Assembly: GCA_045587205.1 (NCBI GenBank)
Contig: JAZNBV010000044.1
Coordinates: 1 to 20,695, forward strand
Source: SIG78 sp045587205
GTDB lineage: Bacteria; Verrucomicrobiota; Lentisphaeria; Victivallales; Victivallaceae
Direction: 5' to 3'
Length of the DNA stretch: 20,695 nucleotides
How positions within the stretch are numbered: the first letter of the stretch is position 1; each line of letters opens with the position of its first letter. A program made the position numbers and the translations under genes. Positions 1 through 7,777 of the stretch are shown one piece after another. Below the pieces are notes generated by a model. It worked only from the letters and a program-made list of their open reading frames with translations. It made no database searches and was not told the origin of the DNA.

Positions 1-4
1 AGGC

Positions 5-140
5 TTTGGGAAATTTTGGGAACTGTTCTTTGCCGCTTTAAAACCGCGTCGCAATATCAAACCGTATTGCTTACAGTAAAGGCGGCAATGTATTCTCCCA
101 AATCCTCCCAATACATCCCAATACTTCTCAATACTTCCCA
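5..140. repeat. Two 10-bp-phased TTGGGA arrays in opposite orientation
   Basis: Bases 91-140 are five consecutive 10-bp units; read on the minus strand the consensus is TTGGGAAGTA, with one to four changes per unit. Bases 5-24 are two more 10-bp units of the same core on the plus strand (TTTGGGAAAT, TTTGGGAACT). The two arrays are inverted relative to each other, so TTGGGA at 16-21 and 6-11 can pair with TCCCAA at 96-101 and 106-111 in register. The array lies downstream of the minus-strand epimerase gene. Function is unknown; a transcribed 3' structure or a phased protein-binding array are both possible. Confidence 0.8.
31..87. repeat. Nested inverted repeat inside the phased arrays
   Basis: TGCCGCTTTA at 31-40 is complementary to TAAAGGCGGCA at 77-87 with a single bulged G. 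Inside it GCAATA at 51-56 pairs perfectly with TATTGC at 65-70, leaving an eight-base loop. Together with the flanking TTGGGA/TCCCAA pairs this makes one long imperfect hairpin covering roughly 6-111. Neither strand has a run of T directly after the stem, so it is not a typical intrinsic terminator. Confidence 0.65.
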
Positions 141-141
141 A

Positions 142-259
142 GCCGCCATCTACCATACTGCCCGCGTATGCGGCGCCACTAAAGCCGCCATCTACCGTAC
201 TGCCCGCGTATGCGGCGCCACTAAAGCCGCCATCTACCGTACTGCCCGCGTATGCGGCG
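142..259. repeat. 42-bp tandem repeat, about 2.8 copies
   Basis: Units at 142-183 and 184-225 differ by one base (taccat versus taccgt). A third at 226-259 is cut short after 34 bases. Each unit carries a small CCGC-GTAT-GCGG hairpin, and each complete unit also carries a GGCGCC palindrome. Because 42 is a multiple of three, open frames run through the repeat and translate to a 14-residue repeat, but no coding signal supports this. The repeat lies 33 bases beyond the end of the epimerase gene. Confidence 0.9.
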
Positions 260-278
260 GCAGTGGGAGTTCTGCCGC
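257..278. other. Perfect 7-bp hairpin next to the epimerase stop codon
   Basis: GCGGCAG at 257-263 is perfectly complementary to CTGCCGC at 272-278 with an eight-base loop. It lies 13 bases past the end of the minus-strand gene ending at 292, where a terminator would be expected. The minus strand has no T run after the stem, so termination activity is uncertain. Confidence 0.45.
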
Positions 279-291
279 TTTCGCGGCGTGG

Positions 292-1302
292 TTATTTCAT
301 ACCGTGAGCTTCCAGGTATCTATCCATTGCGGGGGCGGCTTTCAGCCATTCCGGCATATCCGGACAGCGCGAAACTTCGTACTTCAATCCGTCATAAAGC
401 GGCATAAAGTTTTCCTGTTTGAGTCCGGTGGCTTCCAGAACCTTGGTATTGTCAATAATACGCGTGAAAAGGCGGTCATATTCCAACTGCCAGCGGTTGC
501 CGGGGAAATGCGGTTTCCACGTCACCATTTTTATATACTCTTCTTTATCGATCCAGACCGCTTTGAGTCCGCATATATCTTTGTAGTAATCAGCGATCTC
601 GTCCCAGGTATGGTGTTCGCTGGTGGCGGTGGTGTAGATTTCGCCCATAGCTTTTTCGTTGAACAGCAGCAACGCCAGCATATCTGCCACGTCGCCTGCC
701 CACGACATAGTTGCATCCACATAGCGAGCCTGTTCAGGCAGAACCACGCTCTTGCCGGCACGGGTTCTGCCGATGAGCACCGGGGCTTCCAGCGTTACGA
801 GCTGATAACGCATCAATGAATAGGTCGGGGCGGGGCGCACAGCAGTCCAGTTTTTTCTGTTGCTTGCCATAAGCACGTTTTCACCGCGCGCTTTGTAGAT
901 GCTGTAATCATCGGAGTTGCGCAGCCAGATATCATCCGCTGTATCAATAAGACGCGGAGAAGTTTCCCTGATCGGAACTTCCTTATTGTCGTAAATACGG
1001 TAGGATGAAAAGAACATATAGTGGCCGGTACTTTCCAGAAATGCCGGCAGATAGCAGGCGATTTCTGCGGAAGTATATTTCATAAAGTCCACGATTCCGT
1101 CGTAATTGTTTTTCAGGAGCGGATCAAGGAACTCCCAATCCATTGCATTGCCGACAATGTTCCGCAGATTGGGCGCGTCGCTGTGGAACTCATCCAGCGC
1201 AACGGCATCGACCATATAGCCTTTTTCCAGCAGTTTCGGAACCAGATATTTACCCATTGCGCCGGTGGCGCCGAGTACCAGAACTTTTTTTGGGGTGCTC
1301 AT
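292..1302 (-). CDS. NAD(P)-dependent epimerase/dehydratase family protein (extended SDR)
   Basis: This 336-residue protein has the Rossmann nucleotide-binding motif GATGAMG at residues 11-17 (GxxGxxG) and a YxxxK catalytic pair at Tyr133/Lys137, preceded by the serine-rich strand FFSS at 97-100. These features define the extended short-chain dehydrogenase/reductase family, whose members epimerise, dehydrate or reduce nucleotide-activated or free sugars. The substrate cannot be read from sequence. No signal peptide is seen, so it is cytoplasmic. An AGGAGA ribosome binding site precedes the ATG. It starts 21 bases after the large secreted protein ends and is probably co-transcribed with it, which suggests a role in handling a sugar released by that protein. 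Confidence 0.88.
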   Translation of the reverse strand: MSTPKKVLVLGATGAMGKYLVPKLLEKGYMVDAVALDEFHSDAPNLRNIVGNAMDWEFLDPLLKNNYDGIVDFMKYTSAEIACYLPAFLESTGHYMFFSSYRIYDNKEVPIRETSPRLIDTADDIWLRNSDDYSIYKARGENVLMASNRKNWTAVRPAPTYSLMRYQLVTLEAPVLIGRTRAGKSVVLPEQARYVDATMSWAGDVADMLALLLFNEKAMGEIYTTATSEHHTWDEIADYYKDICGLKAVWIDKEEYIKMVTWKPHFPGNRWQLEYDRLFTRIIDNTKVLEATGLKQENFMPLYDGLKYEVSRCPDMPEWLKAAPAMDRYLEAHGMK

Positions 1303-1323
1303 AATATATTCTCCTGTAAAATT

Positions 1324-4323
1324 TTACTTGAGCGGCTTGGGAATATTGAGTTTTGCCGGTGCCGGCAGAGTGAAGCGCCAGATCGGCAGATCGCACTTTT
1401 CGCCGATAACTTTGGCCTGATCGCGCATAAAATCCTGCCACGCGCCGGGCTCCAGCACAATATCGCTGTTACCGAAGGGCTGGACAGCTGAAAAGATCCA
1501 CTTGCCTTTGCCGACGGCAAATTCCACGATAGCAGGTTTGTTGTCATCATAAGTGGCAATAACTCTGGCTCCGGCGGGGAGTTTTTCAAAATCATACGCT
1601 TCGATGGTATTGTTTTCCTTCTGCGGCAGATTCAGTATCTTTGCCAGCGGCAGGCGTTTGCTGCCGTATTTGAGCACCGGCGATGCCACTTTGCGCGGCA
1701 CCAGTTTACCGAAAAGTGCGCGTTCAGCAACGGCACTGCCGTCGATATTGTAAGTCCACATCTTGGGGTCAAAGGTCACCAGTGTGCCGCCATCGTGCAT
1801 ATATTTCATAAATTTGCCGGTCAAATCCGGGTCGGTAAAGCGCATTCTGGGCACATAGACAAGTTTTTTGCCGGCAAATGCCAATTTGTCTTTGCTGATG
1901 AATTTGAACCAGCTGCCGACCTTTTCGCCCAATATGCTGTAGAGCGAATATACGCTGTGGAAACAGCGGTCACTCAATCCCCAGAAGTCATAGTCGCTGT
2001 AGAAAATGGCAGTGGCTGTGCTTTCCGGAAATTTCAGTGCGGGCAGATCTTTGAGCTGGTTGGAAATTTCCAGCGTTGCCCTGAACAGCGCCGGATTTTC
2101 ACGGTAGCAGTTGCTGGTGTACCAGAGCGGCCAATCGGCGCCGTTTTTAAGCGCCTGACTGGTCCATTCGCTGGCATTCGACGGAGTCGGTACGCCGCCG
2201 CAATAGTTGAATCCCTGCAGGAAAACTACAGTTTTGCAGTCATCCGGGATCAGGTCTTTGACCAGTTTGACATTGAATCCGGTAGTGTAGATACCGCGGC
2301 CGATACCGAAATACATCCGCGAACTGGTCGGGTACGGGTCGCAACCGATTGCCGTTCCTGCCGGCATCTTGGCAATGTTCAGCGGGTCAAGTCCGCTGCA
2401 GGTGTTGCGGTTGACCACAAAGTGATCGTAACCCGGCAGAACTTTGCTGCTGTAATCGTGAATTTTCTTCAGGCTGCAAGCCATTCTGTCTGTCCACCAG
2501 CGCCAGAAAGCAATGCGTTCAAAGGCAATATTCTCTCCGGGGGCGTCAAATGTATCAGAAAGACCGTATTTACCGAAACCGTAATCTTTGCGGATTATTG
2601 CATCGACTTCGTCAAGATATTTTGCCGAACCGGGGTTGCGGCTGCGGCTGTAAAGATATTTGACGCGGTTGGTAGGTTCATCCTGACCGTGCAGATAACA
2701 GAGAATATTCTTCAGTTTGGGGTCTTTTTTGAGTGTGGCTGCCATAGTGTCAAAGTAATCGCAGAACGCTTTGATCGCAGCATCGTGTGTCAAATCGGTA
2801 AAGGAGCGCTCACTGCCGCCTTTGACCAGTCTTACCACCGGCTGGGCTCCGGCTTTGATCGCATTGGAGTGGATCATCTGCTGGCTGTAGCTCCACGGCA
2901 TTTTGGCGTTTATTTCTGCCAGATAATCTGTAGTGATCGTGGAACGGCCCTTCATAGTAAACCACGGCATACCCGCAACTGCCACACCGGCATCGGTAAA
3001 GGCTTTTACCATCTTGTGCTGATAATCGCCGAACTGTTCAAGCGTATATTTTTTGCGGACACTTGCCGGCTGATAGTTGTAGTGCAAAGCTCTGCCCCAC
3101 AGCCAGAAACGGCGGTCAGCTTTTTTATTGCTCAAAACTTCTTTGAAAACCGGATTCTTGCGGACAATATCGTAATTGATTTTTTCGACCTTGCGGTAAC
3201 GGCTCATTGTGTTGGCTTTAAGATCGAGTTTGCCGTACTTATCGACTTCCTGGAAACGGCCCTGATAGCAGTTCCACTTGGTATCGGCTCTAACGGCTTT
3301 GCGTTCGCGCGCAAAATTGATGGAGTAGATGCCGTCTTTGCCGGCTTTGCCGAAGTTTTTCCACGGAATGATAAAGGCTGCTTCCCAGGAATCCTTGTTT
3401 TTGAACGTCTTTACGCTCCAGTCGCCATCCCACGGTGCGCTGCGGTAAGGATCGCCCGCCTGCGCCTGCTTGAGCTGGCAATCGAACTGCGTGCCGATGG
3501 CGTTGCTGATAAACTGGTAGCCCAGATCGGAATTGGCTTCGTACACCAGAACGCTTACGGCATCATCGTTCCACACCGCGCCGTCGCGCTTGGTCACGGC
3601 GGTTTTGAGCAGAGCCATTTCGGGCTCTTCGGCAATTACACCAACGTAAAGATTATTTTCATCATAAGCAACTTTAACTGCGCTCTGAACCGCTGCGGGG
3701 GTGCAGTCGCCGCTGTAAAAAACATCTGCCTGCGGGAAATTTTTCCACTGCGAGGGCGGCAGATTCACATCGGGCTTGACATTGCTGATTTTTACTGTAT
3801 CAGAAGCGCCTTCAAATTTGATAGTGGTTACTTCCAGTGTGGCACCGGGCTTACCCTGAAAACTGAAAAGACAGCGGATGCTTTTTGTTTCCGGAGGTAC
3901 ATCGGCGCAGAGAGTGTATTTTTTCCAATCTTTTGCTGTATCAATGGTAAAAATCTGCTGACCGATCCGGCGCTTGCTGTCTTTGGTGAGGTACTGCACT
4001 GAAAATGTGGGGTTGGCAATATCGCCCGAAGCGCGGGTTTCCACTGTAATACGCATCACACCGGGAAAAGTCATCTGATCAAGCAGTTTCCCCGGAGCAT
4101 AAAAGTAGTAGGAATAAACCTTATTGTTTTGGCCTATACTCATTCTGACAAACTTGCGCTTGCCGTCATTTACCGGCATAAGATATCTGCCGGCAGGGTG
4201 TGAGGGCGTTATTGTCATACGCGGTGCCGTAACAGTCGATTGCAGAGCCAGCGGCAACTCGCTGCCGGTCAGCATCAAAGCACCGCTGCACAGCAACAGA
4301 AACAGTGAAAATCTTTTGATCAT
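1324..4323 (-). CDS. Large secreted glycoside-hydrolase-like protein with CBM9-like domain
   Basis: The 999-residue product starts with a basic-hydrophobic signal peptide (about residues 1-21), so it is exported. Residues about 25-180 look like a beta-sandwich. Residues about 190-370 resemble a family 9 carbohydrate-binding/DOMON-like module (NNLYVGV, WNDDAVSVLV, WEAAFIIPW). Residues about 400-770 look like a TIM barrel, with GQDEP near 546-550, the position where clan-A glycosidases often carry an acid catalyst. Residues about 770-870 (ATAIFYSDYDFWG, KKLVYVPRMRF, GGTLVTFD) resemble the Rossmann-like trimerisation domain of GH42 beta-galactosidases. The family assignment is inference; I cannot name a GH family. 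A strong AAGGAG site at 4331-4336 supports this ATG. A CDS for the epimerase follows 21 bases downstream. Confidence 0.8.
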   Translation of the reverse strand: MIKRFSLFLLLCSGALMLTGSELPLALQSTVTAPRMTITPSHPAGRYLMPVNDGKRKFVRMSIGQNNKVYSYYFYAPGKLLDQMTFPGVMRITVETRASGDIANPTFSVQYLTKDSKRRIGQQIFTIDTAKDWKKYTLCADVPPETKSIRCLFSFQGKPGATLEVTTIKFEGASDTVKISNVKPDVNLPPSQWKNFPQADVFYSGDCTPAAVQSAVKVAYDENNLYVGVIAEEPEMALLKTAVTKRDGAVWNDDAVSVLVYEANSDLGYQFISNAIGTQFDCQLKQAQAGDPYRSAPWDGDWSVKTFKNKDSWEAAFIIPWKNFGKAGKDGIYSINFARERKAVRADTKWNCYQGRFQEVDKYGKLDLKANTMSRYRKVEKINYDIVRKNPVFKEVLSNKKADRRFWLWGRALHYNYQPASVRKKYTLEQFGDYQHKMVKAFTDAGVAVAGMPWFTMKGRSTITTDYLAEINAKMPWSYSQQMIHSNAIKAGAQPVVRLVKGGSERSFTDLTHDAAIKAFCDYFDTMAATLKKDPKLKNILCYLHGQDEPTNRVKYLYSRSRNPGSAKYLDEVDAIIRKDYGFGKYGLSDTFDAPGENIAFERIAFWRWWTDRMACSLKKIHDYSSKVLPGYDHFVVNRNTCSGLDPLNIAKMPAGTAIGCDPYPTSSRMYFGIGRGIYTTGFNVKLVKDLIPDDCKTVVFLQGFNYCGGVPTPSNASEWTSQALKNGADWPLWYTSNCYRENPALFRATLEISNQLKDLPALKFPESTATAIFYSDYDFWGLSDRCFHSVYSLYSILGEKVGSWFKFISKDKLAFAGKKLVYVPRMRFTDPDLTGKFMKYMHDGGTLVTFDPKMWTYNIDGSAVAERALFGKLVPRKVASPVLKYGSKRLPLAKILNLPQKENNTIEAYDFEKLPAGARVIATYDDNKPAIVEFAVGKGKWIFSAVQPFGNSDIVLEPGAWQDFMRDQAKVIGEKCDLPIWRFTLPAPAKLNIPKPLK

Positions 4324-4352
4324 TGTTTTTCTCCTTGATTTTATCAGTTTTT

Positions 4353-4382
4353 TATATAAAAATCATTATTTGTTCCACTCAA
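4353..4382 (-). promoter_or_regulatory. Candidate sigma-70-type promoter for the secreted hydrolase unit
   Basis: On the minus strand TTGAGT (4377-4382) and TATATA (4353-4358) are 18 bases apart, about 30 bases ahead of the start codon. The -10 lies in a perfect TTTATATAAA palindrome. It falls after the putative terminator of the upstream antiporter gene. Confidence 0.5.
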
Positions 4383-4392
4383 TAAAACAGTG

Positions 4393-4428
4393 CCGGAAAA
4401 GTTCTTCTGCCTCCCCTCTCTTATCCGG
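4393..4428 (-). terminator. Candidate intrinsic terminator of the metK-kinase-antiporter unit
   Basis: Read on the minus strand, CCGGATAAG (4428-4420) pairs with CTTTTCCGG (4401-4393) with one mismatch, followed by a loosely T-rich stretch (GTTTTATT). It lies seven bases after the antiporter stop codon. The T tract is weak and offset, so confidence is moderate. Confidence 0.5.
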
Positions 4429-4434
4429 GTTATA

Positions 4435-5445
4435 TTATTTTACAAAACAGGCGCTCCATACCACGAACGCAACATAAAGCAGCAGGAATACCCACCCCTG
4501 CCAGCGGTAAAGTTTTCTGCCCGCCATCATAAAGAACCACAGCACCAGCGCCACGGCATTCATAATTATCATCGAAAGCAGACCGTTTTTGCCGTCGCCG
4601 GTAAGCGGTGCAACCGTGGCACAGCAGCCGATGATCAGCACAATATTGTATATGCCGCTGCCGATAATATTGCCCAGGGCTATATCATCGCGCTTTTTCA
4701 ACACCCCGGAAACCGTAACCGCCAGCTCCGGCAGACTGGTACCTATCGCCACCACGGTCAGCGAAATCATCAGCGAACTTACGCCCAGTCTGACTGCCGA
4801 CCACACCACAGTATCGACCATCAGTTTGGCGCCCGCGGTGATCATTATCAGCGAAATCACGATCATACCGAAAGCGCGGGCGCGGCACATTTCCGGCGCT
4901 GCAGTATTTTCAGAATCATCACTTTCAGATGCCCCGTCACTTTCTTCGCTGCGTTCCCCGCGGCTCAAACTCCAGGAATAGATCCCGCAGATTATCAGCA
5001 GAATTATCCCCCCGAAACGCCCTACACCCTGTTTGATACCGGCGGGAACATCAAAACCAAAATAATACCACGCCATCAGCCCGATACCCAGCGCCAGCAG
5101 CATCACCATATCGCGCCATACCACCTTGCGCGAAAAACCTATTGCCCCGCCCAGTACCAGCCCGGCACCCAGTATAAGAGCAATGTTTGCCGTGTTGCTG
5201 CCGACAATATTGCCGATAATAAAGTTGGACTGACCGTAAAACGATGCACACAGACTCGAAGCCAGTTCCGGCAGACTTGTACCGATACTCACCAGCGTCA
5301 GCCCGATCACCAGTTCCGGCAACCCGAAACTCCGCGCCAGTGCCGCCGCCGCATCCACAAACCAGTCACTGCCCTTGACCAGAATAAATACTCCAAAAGC
5401 AAAAAGTACAATGTTGACCAACAAATATCCGCTGGCAAAACTCAT
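4435..5445 (-). CDS. Calcium/sodium antiporter (CaCA superfamily, YrbG type)
   Basis: This 336-residue membrane protein has the two inverted alpha-repeat signatures of cation/Ca2+ exchangers: GTSLPEL at 55-61 with GNIVGSNTANI at 78-88, and GTSLPEL at 236-242 with GNIIGSGIYNI at 259-269. The acidic residues in these repeats bind Ca2+ and Na+ in characterised members. About ten hydrophobic segments are visible, split by a hydrophilic acidic loop at about 163-187, and the length is close to that of E. coli YrbG. An AGAGG site precedes the ATG. It is the last gene of a likely three-gene unit, beginning 27 bases after the kinase stop; a functional link to metK is not evident. The transported ion is inferred from the family. 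Confidence 0.92.
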   Translation of the reverse strand: MSFASGYLLVNIVLFAFGVFILVKGSDWFVDAAAALARSFGLPELVIGLTLVSIGTSLPELASSLCASFYGQSNFIIGNIVGSNTANIALILGAGLVLGGAIGFSRKVVWRDMVMLLALGIGLMAWYYFGFDVPAGIKQGVGRFGGIILLIICGIYSWSLSRGERSEESDGASESDDSENTAAPEMCRARAFGMIVISLIMITAGAKLMVDTVVWSAVRLGVSSLMISLTVVAIGTSLPELAVTVSGVLKKRDDIALGNIIGSGIYNIVLIIGCCATVAPLTGDGKNGLLSMIIMNAVALVLWFFMMAGRKLYRWQGWVFLLLYVAFVVWSACFVK

Positions 5446-5472
5446 AGAAAACCTCTTCTTATATTATGTGAA

Positions 5473-6459
5473 TTACACGATTTCTCTGACCCGTTTCCAC
5501 GCTTCCGGCGAAATTACCGCGCCGAAAACCTGAACTGTTTCCGCCGCCAGTGCCGCACCGATCTTTCCGCACTGCAGCGTATCTTTTTTTGCCAGATAAC
5601 CGTAAAGAAAACCGCCGGCAAATGAATCGCCCGCAGCAGTGGTATCCACGGCATTGACCTTGTTAGCCGGTATGAACACCGCGCCGGAACCGCAATCCGC
5701 CCACGCGCCTTTTTCGCCGAGTTTGACAACCGCAACACTGCAGAGTTTTTTCAGCTCTTTGAGTTGTTCTTCAGGCGCAATTGCCCCGTACAGGGCATCG
5801 GCTTCATCGCTGTTGGCAAAAACTATATCTACAAACTCTTCCAGCAGCCGCAGGATCGCCGCCCTGAAATTTCTTACCACTTCAAAACTTGCCAGATCCA
5901 GACTTATCAGGCAGCCGGCAGACTTGGCGCAGCGCATCAGATGGCGCAGTTTTTCTTCCGAATGTGCCAGAAGATAGCCTTCCAGATGCGCAAGCGTGTA
6001 ACCGGCAAAATCCGACGGTGCAACTTCGCCGGGATCAAATTCCAGCGCCGCCGCCAGTGCCGGACGCATAGTCCGTTCAGCATCAGGTGTGACCAGGCAG
6101 ATGCAGTGTCCGGTCGGTGTACCTTGCAAACTTGTCCGCAAAGCGTGTGCTGAACCGCCGGCGCGTTCCAGTTCGCGCCGGTAAAACTTGCCGGCTTCAT
6201 CATTGCCGGCAGTTCCCAGCAGCGCGGTTTTCACCCCGAAATGCTCCAGATCAAACAGTGTATTTGCCGCTGATCCGCCGGGTGAACGGCTCACATTTTC
6301 ATTGCCCAGCAGTTCAATGATCCGTTCCAGTTCGGCGTTGTCGATCATCACCATACCGCCCTTATCGCCGGAAACTTGAGCAAGAAACTCCTCCGGCACC
6401 CTGGCAATCAGGTCAATGATCGGTGAACCGACCCCAATAACTGAAAAGTCTGTATTCAT
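5473..6459 (-). CDS. PfkB-family carbohydrate/nucleoside kinase, probably adenosine kinase-like
   Basis: The 328-residue protein carries both PfkB signatures: PGGSAANT at 60-67 near the N-terminus, and DTTAAGDSFAGG at 272-283, which holds the anion hole and the catalytic base (Asp278). NSDEA at 216-220 is the usual Mg/ATP-associated strand. The overall pattern (VGSPIID start, GGSAANT) resembles the adenosine/ribokinase branch. The start codon is three bases after the metK stop with no clear Shine-Dalgarno, which points to translational coupling. Coupling to metK makes adenosine recycling from the S-adenosylhomocysteine branch the most attractive role, but the substrate is an inference; ribokinase or inosine kinase activity is not excluded. 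Confidence 0.87.
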   Translation of the reverse strand: MNTDFSVIGVGSPIIDLIARVPEEFLAQVSGDKGGMVMIDNAELERIIELLGNENVSRSPGGSAANTLFDLEHFGVKTALLGTAGNDEAGKFYRRELERAGGSAHALRTSLQGTPTGHCICLVTPDAERTMRPALAAALEFDPGEVAPSDFAGYTLAHLEGYLLAHSEEKLRHLMRCAKSAGCLISLDLASFEVVRNFRAAILRLLEEFVDIVFANSDEADALYGAIAPEEQLKELKKLCSVAVVKLGEKGAWADCGSGAVFIPANKVNAVDTTAAGDSFAGGFLYGYLAKKDTLQCGKIGAALAAETVQVFGAVISPEAWKRVREIV

Positions 6460-6462
6460 ATT

Positions 6463-7656
6463 TCAGCAGAATTTTTCGGCTGCGGCCTGGATTTCGGCAA
6501 TTCTGTTGCACTTTTCCCACGGGAACGCAGCTCTGCCGAAATGTCCGTACGCGGCTGTATCCTGATAACTCCAGCCGTTGGCGGCAGGGTGTTTGAGCTG
6601 CAATGTATCGATAATCGCCGCCGGACGCAGGTCAAAGACCTCGCGCACGACCTTTTCCAGATCGTTATCGGCAATTCTGCCGGTACCGAAAGTGGCAACA
6701 TTGATGCTCAACGGTTCAGCCACCCCGATGGCATACGCCACCTGCAGTTCGCACTTGGAGGCAAGACCGGCTGCCACAATATTTTTGGCTATATAACGGC
6801 ACATATACGCCGCAGAACGGTCAACTTTACTCGGATCTTTGCCCGAAAACGCCCCGCCGCCGTGGCTGCCGACCCCGCCGTAAGTATCCACAATGATCTT
6901 GCGTCCGGTCAAACCGGTATCGCCGTGCGGACCGCCGACTTCAAACTTACCGGTGGGGTTGACAAAATAGCGGATCTCTTTTTTTCGCAGTTCCGCGGGG
7001 ATCACCTGTTCGACCACCTCTCTGACCAGAGTTTCAAGCTGTGCGCGTTCCATATCCGGCGTATGCTGGTGCGAGACCACCACTGTTTCCACCGATACGG
7101 GCTTGCCGTTTTCGTAGGCTATGGAAACCTGACTTTTGCTGTCCGGGCGCAGGAAACTGTATTTTTCCGGCTCATTATGACGGCGGCGCGCCAGTTCTTC
7201 AACGATCCGGTGCGAGTAATGAATGGTTGCCGGCATCAGTTCCGGCGTTTCATCACAGGCGTAGCCGAACATCATACCCTGGTCGCCGGCGCCCTGTTCA
7301 GCAAACAAACCTTCCCCGGCGGTAACCCCCTGGGAGATATCAGGCGACTGCTGATGCACTGCCACAATGACTTTGGCTGTATCGGCAGAAAAACCCATAT
7401 TGCTGTCAACATAACCGATCTTGCGCACAGCATTGAGCGCAATTTCCTGCCAGTTGACCTTGCTCTTGGTGGTGATTTCGCCGGAAATAACAATAAGATC
7501 AGTCGTTGCCAGAGTTTCGCAGGCGACCCGGCTTTCGGGGTCATCTGCCAGACAGGCATCGAGAATAGCATCGGAGATCTGGTCGCAAACCTTATCCGGA
7601 TGCCCTTCGGAAACTGATTCAGATGTAAAAATATGAGGAACATTTATCTTGCTCAT
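6463..7656 (-). CDS. metK: S-adenosylmethionine synthase
   Basis: MetK makes S-adenosylmethionine from methionine and ATP in the cytoplasm. At 397 residues it is full length. The family signatures are intact: EGHPDKVCDQISDAILD at 17-33, GAGDQG at 122-127 and the glycine-rich loop GGGAFSGKD at 266-274. An AAAGGA site lies just ahead of the ATG. It is first in a minus-strand unit with a PfkB kinase (three-base gap) and a cation antiporter. The leader predicted from the promoter at 7697-7725 is only about 35 bases, too short for a SAM riboswitch, so any feedback must act elsewhere. Confidence 0.98.
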   Translation of the reverse strand: MSKINVPHIFTSESVSEGHPDKVCDQISDAILDACLADDPESRVACETLATTDLIVISGEITTKSKVNWQEIALNAVRKIGYVDSNMGFSADTAKVIVAVHQQSPDISQGVTAGEGLFAEQGAGDQGMMFGYACDETPELMPATIHYSHRIVEELARRRHNEPEKYSFLRPDSKSQVSIAYENGKPVSVETVVVSHQHTPDMERAQLETLVREVVEQVIPAELRKKEIRYFVNPTGKFEVGGPHGDTGLTGRKIIVDTYGGVGSHGGGAFSGKDPSKVDRSAAYMCRYIAKNIVAAGLASKCELQVAYAIGVAEPLSINVATFGTGRIADNDLEKVVREVFDLRPAAIIDTLQLKHPAANGWSYQDTAAYGHFGRAAFPWEKCNRIAEIQAAAEKFC

Positions 7657-7696
7657 AATATCGTCCTTTCGATAATAGGGTATTTATTCAATATAT

Positions 7697-7725
7697 AATA
7701 TAGCCTTAATGCACTCTTTTTTCAA
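7697..7725 (-). promoter_or_regulatory. Promoter of metK
   Basis: Read on the minus strand, TTGAAA (7720-7725) and TATATT (7697-7702) are separated by exactly 17 bases, placing the transcription start about 35 bases before the metK ATG. This is the best-spaced promoter in the intergenic region. Confidence 0.7.
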
Positions 7726-7777
7726 TTTTATATTGACAAAAAGCGCGTAGTTATCAAAAAAAAATTTATGGTTGCTT

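Noticed and set aside
142..259. Possible CRISPR array
   Set aside because: The units are directly adjacent with no variable spacers, and no cas gene is nearby.
16..819. 267-residue plus-strand open frame running through the tandem repeats
   Set aside because: It is antisense to the epimerase gene for most of its length, has no ribosome binding site, and its repetitive part is merely the 42-bp repeat translated.
1316..1327. Perfect 12-bp palindrome GTAAAATTTTAC at the end of the secreted hydrolase gene
   Set aside because: It overlaps the stop codon in a short A-T-rich gap; with no other copy seen, chance is the simpler explanation.
1795..4002. 735-residue plus-strand open frame opposite the secreted hydrolase
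   Set aside because: The minus-strand gene has a signal peptide, domain patterns and a strong ribosome binding site; the antisense frame has no recognisable motif and reflects codon composition.
6541..7617. 358-residue plus-strand open frame opposite metK
   Set aside because: It mirrors the metK gene and shows no family signature.
7657..7777. SAM riboswitch before metK
   Set aside because: The leader from the predicted promoter is only about 35 bases and no riboswitch-like helices or terminator are visible.
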